Assembly: GCA_013698285.1 (NCBI GenBank)
Contig: JACCVE010000461.1
Coordinates: forward strand, 1-6,098
Direction: 5' to 3'
DNA length: 6,098 nucleotides
Source of the DNA: Chloroflexia bacterium
GTDB taxonomy: Bacteria; Chloroflexota; Chloroflexia; Thermomicrobiales; UBA6265
In this document: positions 1 to 5,869 of the stretch, piece after piece
Layout of the letters: each line of letters begins with the position of its first letter
Numbering within the stretch: position 1 is the stretch's first letter
Position numbers and translations under genes: made by a program
Notes under the pieces: model-generated
Databases searched by the model: none
What the model saw: the letters and a program-made list of their open reading frames with translations, nothing else
What the model was told of the DNA's origin: nothing

Positions 1-996
1 GTCAAGCTCCTCGTCAATGTCTTCGGGCTGGGACTCGCGACGCTTTCAGCTGGCTGGGTCTTTTCGCTCGTGAATTCGTCCGCACCATTCTCCTTGTCTA
101 GCGTCCAAACGATCGCCGGGATCTTCCTTGCGACCGTGACGTATGCCATGATCAATACATGGGTCTTGGCACTGGTCGTGAGCACAGTACTTGGGGCCAG
201 CCCCATCAGGCTCTGGTGGGCCAATCGCCAACCGCTCGCGATCGAACTCGTCACCATCCCCACCATTGGAAGCGTCATCCCCGTCCTCTACGCCCAGCAC
301 CCATTCGCCCCCGTGCTCCTGTTCGTGCCCCTGCTCGGGCCATTCTTCGCCTTCCGTGCCCTGCGGCAGGTGGAAGAAGAGACGCGGAAGAGCATGGAGA
401 GCCTCGCGGACGCGTTGGAACAACGCGACCCCTACACTTCCCAGCACTCCATCCGGGTCACCGCCCACACGACCGCGATTCTTGACCAGATGCCCGAGAT
501 CCCGTTCGAGGTCCGCTCGTGCATCATCGCCGCCGCCCGGGTCCACGATGTCGGCAAGGTCGGGACGCGGGACGGCTCGCTCTTCAAGCCCGGCCGGCTG
601 ACCGATGCGGAGTTCTTGGACATCCAGCGCCACCCCGTCATCGGCAGTGACATCGTCGGCCAGCTCGCCATCTACCAGGATGAGGCGACGCTGATCCGCC
701 ACCACCACGAGCGCTGGGATGGGACCGGATACCCTGACAGACTCGCGGGTGATGCCATCCCGCTCGGTGCCAGGGTGATCGCGGTCGCCGACGCGTTCGA
801 TGCCATGACCTCCGACCGGGCCTACCGTCCCGCGCTGGGCTTCGAGACCGCCCTCGAAATCCTACGCGGTGAGGCGGGGGCGCAGTTTGACCCCGACATC
901 GTCAGGGCATTCGAGCGGGCCATCGCTCCCGCGGTCACGGCGACATCCTCCCGCCACGTTCGCCAAGTGGCCCCTTCCCTCATCACCAACGGCTAG
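1..996 (+). CDS. Membrane-anchored HD-GYP domain protein, probable c-di-GMP phosphodiesterase (5' end cut by window)
   Basis: HD-GYP proteins hydrolyse the second messenger cyclic di-GMP at a metal-bound HD site. The frame is open from base 1, so the start lies upstream. The first in-frame start-like codon in the window is GTG 70, which has no clear Shine-Dalgarno and is preceded by hydrophobic codons, so I treat it as internal. Residues are counted from GTG 70. Roughly residues 1-97, plus the 23 before them, are several hydrophobic membrane segments with no recognisable extracellular sensor. A short charged linker (about 97-118) leads into the catalytic domain (about 119-290). All signature elements are present: DPYTSQHSIRV near 120, HDVGKVG with the HD pair at 159-160, the KPGRLT segment, RHPVIG, HHHERWDGTGYP with GYP at 220-222, and the VADAFDAMTSDRAYR block. 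This predicts an active enzyme rather than a degenerate one. The substrate is inferred from the family. The stop TAG is at 994-996, and the next gene starts 107 bp on. Confidence 0.9.
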   Translation, partial: VKLLVNVFGLGLATLSAGWVFSLVNSSAPFSLSSVQTIAGIFLATVTYAMINTWVLALVVSTVLGASPIRLWWANRQPLAIELVTIPTIGSVIPVLYAQHPFAPVLLFVPLLGPFFAFRALRQVEEETRKSMESLADALEQRDPYTSQHSIRVTAHTTAILDQMPEIPFEVRSCIIAAARVHDVGKVGTRDGSLFKPGRLTDAEFLDIQRHPVIGSDIVGQLAIYQDEATLIRHHHERWDGTGYPDRLAGDAIPLGARVIAVADAFDAMTSDRAYRPALGFETALEILRGEAGAQFDPDIVRAFERAIAPAVTATSSRHVRQVAPSLITNG

Positions 997-1002
997 CCTC
1001 GA

Positions 1003-1026
1003 CCGGAGCCGACCGGTACACTCCGG
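1003..1026. other. Inverted repeat after the HD-GYP gene, possible weak terminator or operator
   Basis: CCGGAG at 1003-1008 is the inverse of CTCCGG at 1021-1026, giving a 6-bp stem with a 12-base loop. The right arm is part of the palindrome CTCCGGAG (1021-1028), and further palindromes (GCGGCCGC, CTGCGCAG) follow before 1050. There is no T-run, so a classical intrinsic terminator is not shown. A protein-binding site is equally possible. Short palindromes are common in GC-rich DNA, so confidence is low. Confidence 0.3.
1017..1022 (+). promoter_or_regulatory. Candidate -10 element for the HAD-trmD unit
   Basis: TACACT fits the TANNNT pattern of -10 boxes in GC-rich bacteria and lies 81 bases before the HAD start. 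I see no credible -35 at 16-18 bases upstream. It overlaps the inverted repeat at 1003-1026, which would suit repressor control if both are real. It is a weak call made from position and composition only. Confidence 0.22.
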
Positions 1027-1103
1027 AGCGCGGCCGCTGCGCAGATCCCGAATCACGGGACGAACGGGCGCGTCTGACCCGGCATGCTCTCCGAAGGGCA
1101 AAG

Positions 1104-1892
1104 ATGTCGTTGACGGTGACCATCGACTTCCACGACACCCTGTTCCGATGCGACGAGTGGTTCGCCCTCGAAGTCAGGGACCTCCCGGTCGCGTTCCTCG
1201 ATTGGCTCGATGCGCGTCATGGTCGAACGCCTGATGATGAATCGCGAACCCGGATTGACTCGGCCTACCGGGACCTGCGACGAGAGATCAAGGAGCACGG
1301 CTGTGAGGACGACGCCCGGGGGTGCCTGCGCCAGGTCTTCGGCCGCACCGGCATCTCCGTCTCGGACGACGATCTGTCCGACGGGGTCGATGCCCTGTTC
1401 ACCGCGCTCCCCGACGCGACACCCCTACCTGGATCGATGGCCGCCCTGGTCGAGTTGAACCGTCGGGGTGTCACAGTCGGGATCATCTCCAGCGCCATCC
1501 ACACGCCCTACCTGCACCGGTCGGTCGAGAGAGCGGGTTTCGGTCCGTTCATCTCGCGAATCGCCACGTCGGCCTCGACCGGCTACTACAAGACCCGGTC
1601 AGAGATCTACACCAGCGCCCTGATCGTCCTTGGCGCGGATGCGGCCCGGACCATCCACGTCGGCGACTCACTCGCATATGACGTGGCCGGCGCGGCGAGG
1701 GCAGGGATGAGGACCGCCTGGCTCTCACACGGCCAGACGCGGACCAGCGACGATCCCGAGCCGGACTTGACGCTGGTCGATTGGGACGGTGCCGCCGAAC
1801 GGATCATCGGCACACTCGACCGGCTGACCGCGTCCGCGACCGGGTCGAAACCCGGCCCTCCTGCCCACGTCGATCTGGGGACTGGCCAGTGA
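1104..1892 (+). CDS. HAD-superfamily hydrolase with atypical motif I
   Basis: This 262-residue protein has the four HAD motifs in order. Motif I is TIDFHDTLF, with the nucleophilic Asp at residue 8. Motif II is IISSA (Ser129/Ser130), motif III is [10 protein letters not shown] with Lys163, and motif IV is HVGDSLAYD with Asp188 and Asp193. The stretch between motifs I and II (about 12-115) is helical-looking and matches a C1-type cap. The residue two after the nucleophile is His10, where phosphatase-type HADs carry the acid/base Asp; L-2-haloacid dehalogenases have Tyr there. Motif IV, however, has the GDSxxxxD form of Mg-binding phosphatases rather than the SSN form of dehalogenases. Substrate is unknown: a small phosphorylated metabolite is the family default. 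The start ATG has a purine-rich GAAGGG (1093-1098) 5 bases upstream. The stop TGA shares its A with the trmD start codon. The C-terminal 25 or so residues look like a disordered tail. Confidence 0.88.
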   Translation: MSLTVTIDFHDTLFRCDEWFALEVRDLPVAFLDWLDARHGRTPDDESRTRIDSAYRDLRREIKEHGCEDDARGCLRQVFGRTGISVSDDDLSDGVDALFTALPDATPLPGSMAALVELNRRGVTVGIISSAIHTPYLHRSVERAGFGPFISRIATSASTGYYKTRSEIYTSALIVLGADAARTIHVGDSLAYDVAGAARAGMRTAWLSHGQTRTSDDPEPDLTLVDWDGAAERIIGTLDRLTASATGSKPGPPAHVDLGTGQ

Positions 1893-2578
1893 TGCGGATC
1901 GATGTCTTCACGCTCTTTCCCGCCATCTTCGAGCCGGTCCTCGCAGCCAGCATCCTCGGCCGGGCCAGGACGAGGGGCTTGGTCGGGATCGAGACCCACG
2001 ACATCCGCGAGTGGGCAACTGGCCGACACCGGACCGTGGACGACACGCCCTATGGCGGCGGCGCTGGGATGGTGATGATGGCGCCGCCGATCGTTCACGC
2101 GGTGGAATCCGTGGTGACGGCCAGTGACGAACCGTCGCCGCCGGTGGTCGTCCTATCCGCGTCGGGCCGGCCCTTCGACCAGCCGATGGCGAGGCGGTTC
2201 GCCGCACTGTCCCAGCTGGTCCTCGTCTGCGGTCACTATGAAGGGATCGACCAGCGAGCGGTGGACATTCTGGGGGCGGAGGAAATCTCCATCGGCGACT
2301 ACGTCCTCACCGGCGGCGAACTGGCCGCCATGGTCGTGGTGGACGCCGTGGTCCGGCTGATCCCCGGCGTGATCGATGAGGGGTCGATCGCGGAGGAATC
2401 GTTCGAAGACGAGCTGTTGGAATACCCTCACTACACCCGGCCGGCCTCGTTCCGGGGGCGCGAGATCCCGCCGGTCCTGCTCAGCGGGCACCACGCCAAC
2501 ATCGCCGCCTGGCGCCGGGAACGGGCTACGGAGCGGACTGCCGAGCGGCGCCCCGACCTGCTCCGTCGCCGGCCTTAA
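1892..2578 (+). CDS. trmD: tRNA (guanine-N1-)-methyltransferase TrmD
   Basis: TrmD is a SPOUT-class trefoil-knot enzyme that methylates G37 next to the anticodon of tRNAs using S-adenosylmethionine, preventing +1 frameshifts; it is normally essential. The 228-residue product begins [10 protein letters not shown], a typical TrmD start, and shows the expected blocks: [21 protein letters not shown] (about 113-122), the knot element [11 protein letters not shown] (133-143), VVRLIPGV with Arg155, and the C-terminal YPHYTRP and LLSGHHANI segments. Its length is close to the family norm. Position 169, which matches the catalytic Asp169 of the Haemophilus/E. coli enzymes, reads Glu (AEESF). The start codon lies in the TGATG junction with the HAD gene, with GGGGA at 1877-1881 as a possible Shine-Dalgarno. 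A longer in-frame reading from 1781 adds residues that do not look like TrmD. The usual partners rpsP, rimM and rplS are not adjacent. Confidence 0.97.
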   Translation: MRIDVFTLFPAIFEPVLAASILGRARTRGLVGIETHDIREWATGRHRTVDDTPYGGGAGMVMMAPPIVHAVESVVTASDEPSPPVVVLSASGRPFDQPMARRFAALSQLVLVCGHYEGIDQRAVDILGAEEISIGDYVLTGGELAAMVVVDAVVRLIPGVIDEGSIAEESFEDELLEYPHYTRPASFRGREIPPVLLSGHHANIAAWRRERATERTAERRPDLLRRRP

Positions 2579-2593
2579 GGCCCCGTCGCCGGC
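2563..2593. repeat. Short direct repeat plus palindrome spanning the trmD stop codon
   Basis: CCGTCGCCGGC occurs at 2563-2573 and again at 2583-2593, a 20-base period. Between and overlapping them is the perfect 12-base palindrome GGCCTTAAGGCC (2571-2582), which contains the trmD stop TAA. The second copy lies just outside the gene. It could be a small local duplication or part of a transcript-end structure; no T-run follows. Confidence 0.4.
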
Positions 2594-2628
2594 TCCCGTG
2601 AACGTTCCCATGTCCGGGGGGCGGCGTG

Positions 2629-2658
2629 ATCCCATCGCCGATCGGGGCGATTCGGGAT
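2629..2658 (+). terminator. Bulged hairpin downstream of trmD, possible transcript end
   Basis: ATCCC-ATCGCC (2629-2639) can pair with GGCGAT (2646-2651) and GGGAT (2654-2658), making an 11-bp stem interrupted by a two-base TC bulge, with loop GATCGG. It is the strongest fold I see in the 251 bp between trmD and the ATPase gene. No U-tract follows, so it could stabilise the 3' end or act with Rho rather than terminate alone. The rest of the spacer (about 2659-2757) shows no gene, tRNA or clear motif. Confidence 0.3.
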
Positions 2659-2757
2659 TGATCACTCGACGCGGTCTCACGCAATCTTCAACAGCCATCA
2701 CGAACGACCGTCCCACGACCACCGCGAAGACGGTACGAATGCCCTAGCCGGGCCGCT

Positions 2758-2785
2758 GTGACCTGACGATCGCGAGTGCTAGGCT
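2758..2785 (+). promoter_or_regulatory. Candidate promoter of the AAA ATPase gene (extended -10)
   Basis: GTGACC (2758-2763, four of six bases match TTGACA) is followed after 16 bases by TAGGCT (2780-2785, TANNNT). The -10 is preceded by TG one base upstream (2777-2778), the extended -10 arrangement. Transcription would start near 2792 and leave a leader of about 38 bases containing GAGGAG (2813-2818), 11 bases before the ATG. The gene therefore probably has its own transcript, separate from trmD. Confidence 0.45.
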
Positions 2786-2829
2786 CGATGTAACGGCAAT
2801 AGACCCCTCATCGAGGAGAACACGGTCCC

Positions 2830-4113
2830 ATGGCAACCAACCTCACGGAGCAAGGCGCGGCCTTCGCCGTGGCCAAAGAGCCACAGTCGGTCGAGCAGAC
2901 CGGGTTGGATCTGGGATCGATCGCTGATCTCGCTCTTAAGGTGATCTACTTCAACAATCAGGTGATGGGCCAGTCGATCAGTGACGAGATCTGTCTCCCC
3001 TTCTTCAACATCGTCGACAAGGCCCTCGCATCGCTGAAGCGCGAAGAGTTGATCGAGGTCGCCGGCAGCCAGGGGTTCGGAGAGCAGGCCTACCAGTACA
3101 CCATCACGCCGAAGGGCGTGGTGCGGGTCCACCAGGTGCTGGACAGGACGACCTATGTCGGCCCGGCCCCGGTGACGCTGGAGCAGTACACGATCGTCAT
3201 CAAGAACCAGGCGATCGCCGATGTCCGGGTCAGCCCGACCATGGTCCGGGAAGCGATGGCGGACCTGGTCCTCGACGACCTGCTGATCGACTCGATGGGC
3301 CAGGCCGTCAACACCGGCCGCTCCTTGTTCCTCTTCGGCCCCCCGGGCAACGGCAAGACCGTCCTCGCCGAGCACATCATCCCCCTGCTGGGCGGCCACG
3401 TCCTGATCCCGCACGCCTTCACGGTGGACGGCCAGATCATCAAGGTCCTCGACCTCCACAACCACCAGCCCGTGCCCATCCCGGCCGGCCGTCAGACCTG
3501 GGACCGCCGGTTCGTGCTCTGCCGCCGCCCGGCCCTGATCGCCGGCGGCGAGTTGACCCTGGACTTGCTCGACCTCGTCTATGACGCGTCAGCGAAGATC
3601 TACGAGGCCCCGCTCCAGGTGAAGGCCAACGGTGGCATGTTCCTCATCGACGACTTCGGGCGGCAGCAGGTCCAGCCCCGCCAACTCCTCAACCGGTGGA
3701 TCGTGCCGCTGGAGAAGCGGGTCGACTATATGACCCTCCACACCGGCAAGAAGATCGAGATACCATTCGACCAGTTGATCGTCTTCTCGACCAACTTGGC
3801 ACCGAAGGACCTGGTCGATGAGGCCTTCCTCCGCCGGATCCAGAACAAGGTCCATATCGGTAACCCGACGGTCGAGACCTATCGCGAGATCTTCCGCCGC
3901 CAGTGCGAGGCGCTCGAGATCCCCTTCGACCAAAACGGCTTGGTCTATCTCCTCCGGGAGTATTACGTCAAGCCGAAGCGCGAGTTGCGCTCGGTCCACC
4001 CCCGGGACATCCTCCGGATCCTGATCGGGATCGCCCGGTACATGGACATCTCACCGCGATTGACTCCGGACTTGCTCGACCGCGCCTGCCACACCTACTT
4101 CGTCGAGCTGTAG
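2830..4113 (+). CDS. Winged-helix/AAA-type ATPase of unknown role
   Basis: This is a 427-residue protein with no signal peptide or membrane segment. Residues about 28-115 look like a winged-helix module: helical, then KREELIEVAGSQG and a YQYTITPKGV strand pair. The ATPase core has Walker A GPPGNGKT (170-177, Lys176), Walker B MFLIDD (270-275) followed by FGRQQVQPRQLLNRW, sensor 1 FSTN (319-322), an arginine-finger candidate FLRRI (Arg335/336), and a C-terminal lid with a sensor-2-like HPRD (Arg392). The second Walker B acid is Asp (275) where most AAA+ proteins have Glu. The general layout recalls MoxR/ClpX-like AAA proteins that remodel partners, and I recall similar DDFGRQ-type ATPases in other phyla, but I know no assigned function. 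Start ATG 2830 is supported by GAGGAG at 2813-2818. The gene stands alone: spacer before, convergent recO 34 bp after. The winged helix may bind DNA or a partner; neither is shown. Confidence 0.85.
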   Translation: MATNLTEQGAAFAVAKEPQSVEQTGLDLGSIADLALKVIYFNNQVMGQSISDEICLPFFNIVDKALASLKREELIEVAGSQGFGEQAYQYTITPKGVVRVHQVLDRTTYVGPAPVTLEQYTIVIKNQAIADVRVSPTMVREAMADLVLDDLLIDSMGQAVNTGRSLFLFGPPGNGKTVLAEHIIPLLGGHVLIPHAFTVDGQIIKVLDLHNHQPVPIPAGRQTWDRRFVLCRRPALIAGGELTLDLLDLVYDASAKIYEAPLQVKANGGMFLIDDFGRQQVQPRQLLNRWIVPLEKRVDYMTLHTGKKIEIPFDQLIVFSTNLAPKDLVDEAFLRRIQNKVHIGNPTVETYREIFRRQCEALEIPFDQNGLVYLLREYYVKPKRELRSVHPRDILRILIGIARYMDISPRLTPDLLDRACHTYFVEL

Positions 4114-4141
4114 CGACGACCGAGGACCGAAGAACGAAACT

Positions 4142-4156
4142 CCCGGACTATCCGGG
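4142..4156 (-). terminator. Hairpin at the recO stop codon, probable recO terminator
   Basis: Read on the minus strand, CCCGGA (4156-4151) pairs with TCCGGG (4147-4142) around a three-base loop TAG, which is the recO stop codon itself. The minus strand then continues AGTTTCGTTCTT, a broken T-rich tract typical of a weak intrinsic terminator. Read on the plus strand the hairpin is followed by GC-rich sequence, so it would serve recO rather than the converging ATPase gene. Confidence 0.45.
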
Positions 4157-5026
4157 GGCGTGTCCCGGGGCAGGTCGGTCGGCGGGCGGGGAAGCACCGG
4201 CCGAGGGAGGCGATGTCCCCGGTCCGTCGGTGACGGCGTGCCAGACCCGCAAGCTATGGAAGTCACGTTCGGCGATGTGCCGGAGGTAGGACGAGGTGAA
4301 GGCTTCCAACTCGTCCCGGAGCCCGTCCGGGACCCGGAGCCGGACGGCCGCCCCGAGGCCGTGACGATCCAGGGTGCGGAGGTACTTCTGGGCATTGATC
4401 GAGAGCATCGGGCTCCCCGTCGTCCGGTGGCGACAGACGGGGCAGAGAAATCCCCCCCGACTGGCGACGAAGGGATTCGGTTCCGCTTCCAGGTCCCGTC
4501 CGCACTCGATACACCGGTACAGCTCCGGCCGATACCCGAGCAGGGTCATCACCGCCAGCTCGAAGTGGCGCGTCACCGCGAAAGGGTCGACCGCCTCATC
4601 GAGCAGTGCCAATGACTTGACCAGCAGGTGGTAGACCGCCGCGTTCTCTTGCCGCTCCTCGGTCAGGCGCAGGACGACCTCCGCCATGTGCGACGCGTGT
4701 CCGAAGGCGGTCAGGTCGGTCCGCAGCAGCATGTGGGGACGCAACGTCTCGGCGCCGGTGACGACATCGAGCTCTCGCCCCCGTGCCATCTGCAGGCGGG
4801 CGTGGGTGAAGTACTCGAGATGCGGTCCCAGGCGGCTGGTCGGGCGCCTGGCCCCCTTGGCGATGACGCGATACTTGCCGTAGGCCGGCGTGAACAGCGT
4901 CACGATCCGGTCGGCCTCGTTCAAGGCCATGCGCGACAAGATGATCGCCTCGGTCTGGTACAGACGGGCGGGTCGTTCGGGAACCGGAGGTGAGGCTGGT
5001 TGGGCTGATCGGGGAAGGTCGTCCAT
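4148..5026 (-). CDS. recO: DNA repair protein RecO
   Basis: RecO anneals single-stranded DNA and, with RecR, loads RecA onto SSB-coated gaps in the RecF pathway. The 292-residue product has the family order. An OB-fold (about 23-100) opens with LYQTEAIILSRMALNEADRIVTLFT and KGARRPTSRLG. A helical middle follows (MAEVVLRLTEE, FELAVMTLLGY). A zinc site CxxC-x19-CxxC comes next (Cys172, Cys175, Cys195, Cys198). The C-terminal helix ends SLRVWHAV. It is somewhat longer than most RecO proteins because of a Pro-rich leader of about 22 residues and a Pro/Ala/Gly tail of about 25, both probably disordered. No start codon exists between ATG 5026 and the OB-fold start, so the leader is kept. Only a weak GAGG (5033-5030) lies 3 bases upstream. 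era and other common recO neighbours are absent. It is divergent from ccdA and convergent with the ATPase gene. Confidence 0.93.
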   Translation of the reverse strand: MDDLPRSAQPASPPVPERPARLYQTEAIILSRMALNEADRIVTLFTPAYGKYRVIAKGARRPTSRLGPHLEYFTHARLQMARGRELDVVTGAETLRPHMLLRTDLTAFGHASHMAEVVLRLTEERQENAAVYHLLVKSLALLDEAVDPFAVTRHFELAVMTLLGYRPELYRCIECGRDLEAEPNPFVASRGGFLCPVCRHRTTGSPMLSINAQKYLRTLDRHGLGAAVRLRVPDGLRDELEAFTSSYLRHIAERDFHSLRVWHAVTDGPGTSPPSAGASPPADRPAPGHAPG

Positions 5027-5083
5027 GGGCCTCGTCGCGTGAATCTGGGGAACGGCCGGGGTGCGGCCCGGGTGCCGGACTGA

Positions 5084-5113
5084 TTGACGCGCCGCGAACC
5101 CGAATGATACCGT
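5084..5113 (+). promoter_or_regulatory. Candidate ccdA promoter giving a leaderless transcript
   Basis: TTGACG (5084-5089) matches five of six bases of the -35 consensus. TACCGT (5108-5113) fits TANNNT at an 18-base spacing. Transcription starting seven bases beyond the -10 would begin at 5120, the A of the ccdA ATG. There is no Shine-Dalgarno before that ATG (CCGTGACCGC), which agrees with a leaderless message. An alternative -10, GATACC (5106-5111), would give the same conclusion within two bases. Confidence 0.5.
5104..5109 (-). promoter_or_regulatory. Candidate -10 box of recO
   Basis: On the minus strand 5109-5104 reads TATCAT, five of six bases of TATAAT and the best -10 match in the recO-ccdA spacer. 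It implies a start near 5097 and a leader of about 70 bases. No good -35 is placed 16-18 bases upstream, so an activator or a -10-dominated promoter would be needed. Confidence 0.35.
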
Positions 5114-5119
5114 GACCGC

Positions 5120-5869
5120 ATGTCCACCGACGTGTCGCTGGTCGCCGCGTTCGCCGCCGGCGTCTTCTCATTCACCTCTCCCTGTGTCCTGCCGCTGGTG
5201 CCGATCTTCCTCGCTCACCTGGCCGGCGTCTCGGCGGGTGAACGGTCGGCCCGCGCCCGGGGAACGGTGTTGCTCAATGCCGTCGCCTACACCGCCGGGT
5301 TTTCCGTGGTCTTCGTCCTCTTGGGCGTCGCCTTCGGTGCGGCCAGCTCGTTCACGGCGACCGCGTCGCTGGTGGCGGCGAACCGCGTTTGGCTGGTGCG
5401 CCTCGGGGGTCTGCTCCTGATCGTGATCGGTTTGAACCAGCTCGGCCTGGTGCGAGTGCCGTTCCTCTCGCGCGAACGTCGGGCCGGGAATCCCCTGGAG
5501 AGAACGGGGACGGTGGCGTCTTCGTTCGTGATCGGCGTGACGTTCGGTGCCGGGTGGTCACCCTGCGTCGGCCCGATCCTGGGGATCATCCTAACGATGG
5601 CCATCAGCGAAACCGACATGGCGCGGGCGACGTGGTTGCTCGCGACCTACAGCGCGGGCCTGAGCATCCCGTTTCTCCTCACCGCGTTGGCGTTCGGGTC
5701 CGCCCCGGTCATGATCCGTTCGGTCCAGCGCCGTATCCGGCCAGTGATGACGGTCGGCGGGGCGGTCATGCTCGGGGTCGGGGCGATCATGGTCTTGGGC
5801 ATCTACGAACGCCTCTTCATCGAGATGATCGCCGCCGCGCCGTGGCAGCCATGGGAGCCCCGCTTGTGA
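5120..5869 (+). CDS. ccdA: Cytochrome c biogenesis protein CcdA (thiol-disulfide transmembrane transporter)
   Basis: CcdA carries electrons from cytoplasmic thioredoxin across the membrane to extracytoplasmic thiol-disulfide proteins, keeping the CXXCH cysteines of apocytochrome c reduced for haem attachment. The 249-residue protein is largely hydrophobic and compatible with the six membrane helices of the family. The two hallmark motifs are present: FTSPCVLPLVP with Cys22, and GWSPCVGPILG with Cys149. These are its only cysteines, as expected for the redox pair. A basic loop (about 115-125, RERRAGN) separates the two halves of the internally repeated fold. The start is placed at ATG 5120 because a typical CcdA N-terminus follows directly. 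The stop TGA overlaps the resB start by four bases. No thioredoxin-like partner gene (resA type) is visible here. DsbD-like roles beyond cytochrome c are possible, but the resB neighbour favours cytochrome c maturation. Confidence 0.94.
   Translation: MSTDVSLVAAFAAGVFSFTSPCVLPLVPIFLAHLAGVSAGERSARARGTVLLNAVAYTAGFSVVFVLLGVAFGAASSFTATASLVAANRVWLVRLGGLLLIVIGLNQLGLVRVPFLSRERRAGNPLERTGTVASSFVIGVTFGAGWSPCVGPILGIILTMAISETDMARATWLLATYSAGLSIPFLLTALAFGSAPVMIRSVQRRIRPVMTVGGAVMLGVGAIMVLGIYERLFIEMIAAAPWQPWEPRL

Noticed and set aside
46..708. Long minus-strand open frame opposite the HD-GYP gene
   Set aside because: It lies fully antisense to a well-supported coding region, has biased Asp/Gly/Arg composition and resembles no family; such frames are expected in GC-rich DNA.
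1781..1891. Extended N-terminus for TrmD from ATG 1781
   Set aside because: The added residues overlap the HAD coding region and look like out-of-frame translation, whereas [10 protein letters not shown] at 1892 is a typical TrmD start.
2598..2747. Possible small protein in the spacer after trmD (GTG 2598 to TAG 2747)
   Set aside because: It is the tail of an out-of-frame reading through trmD, has no ribosome site, and gives a low-complexity Thr/Arg/Pro-rich product; the spacer hairpin and promoter explain the region better.
2579..2829. tRNA or other structured RNA in the trmD-ATPase spacer
   Set aside because: No T-arm consensus or cloverleaf pairing was found on either strand; the only notable fold is the bulged hairpin at 2629-2658.
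2779..3465. Minus-strand open frame of 228 codons opposite the ATPase gene
   Set aside because: It is antisense to the ATPase coding region including Walker A. Its composition is rich in Asp, Val and Arg, with no recognisable domain.
4628..4993. Plus-strand open frames opposite recO
   Set aside because: recO on the minus strand has a clear OB-fold and a four-cysteine zinc site; the plus-strand frames show no family features.
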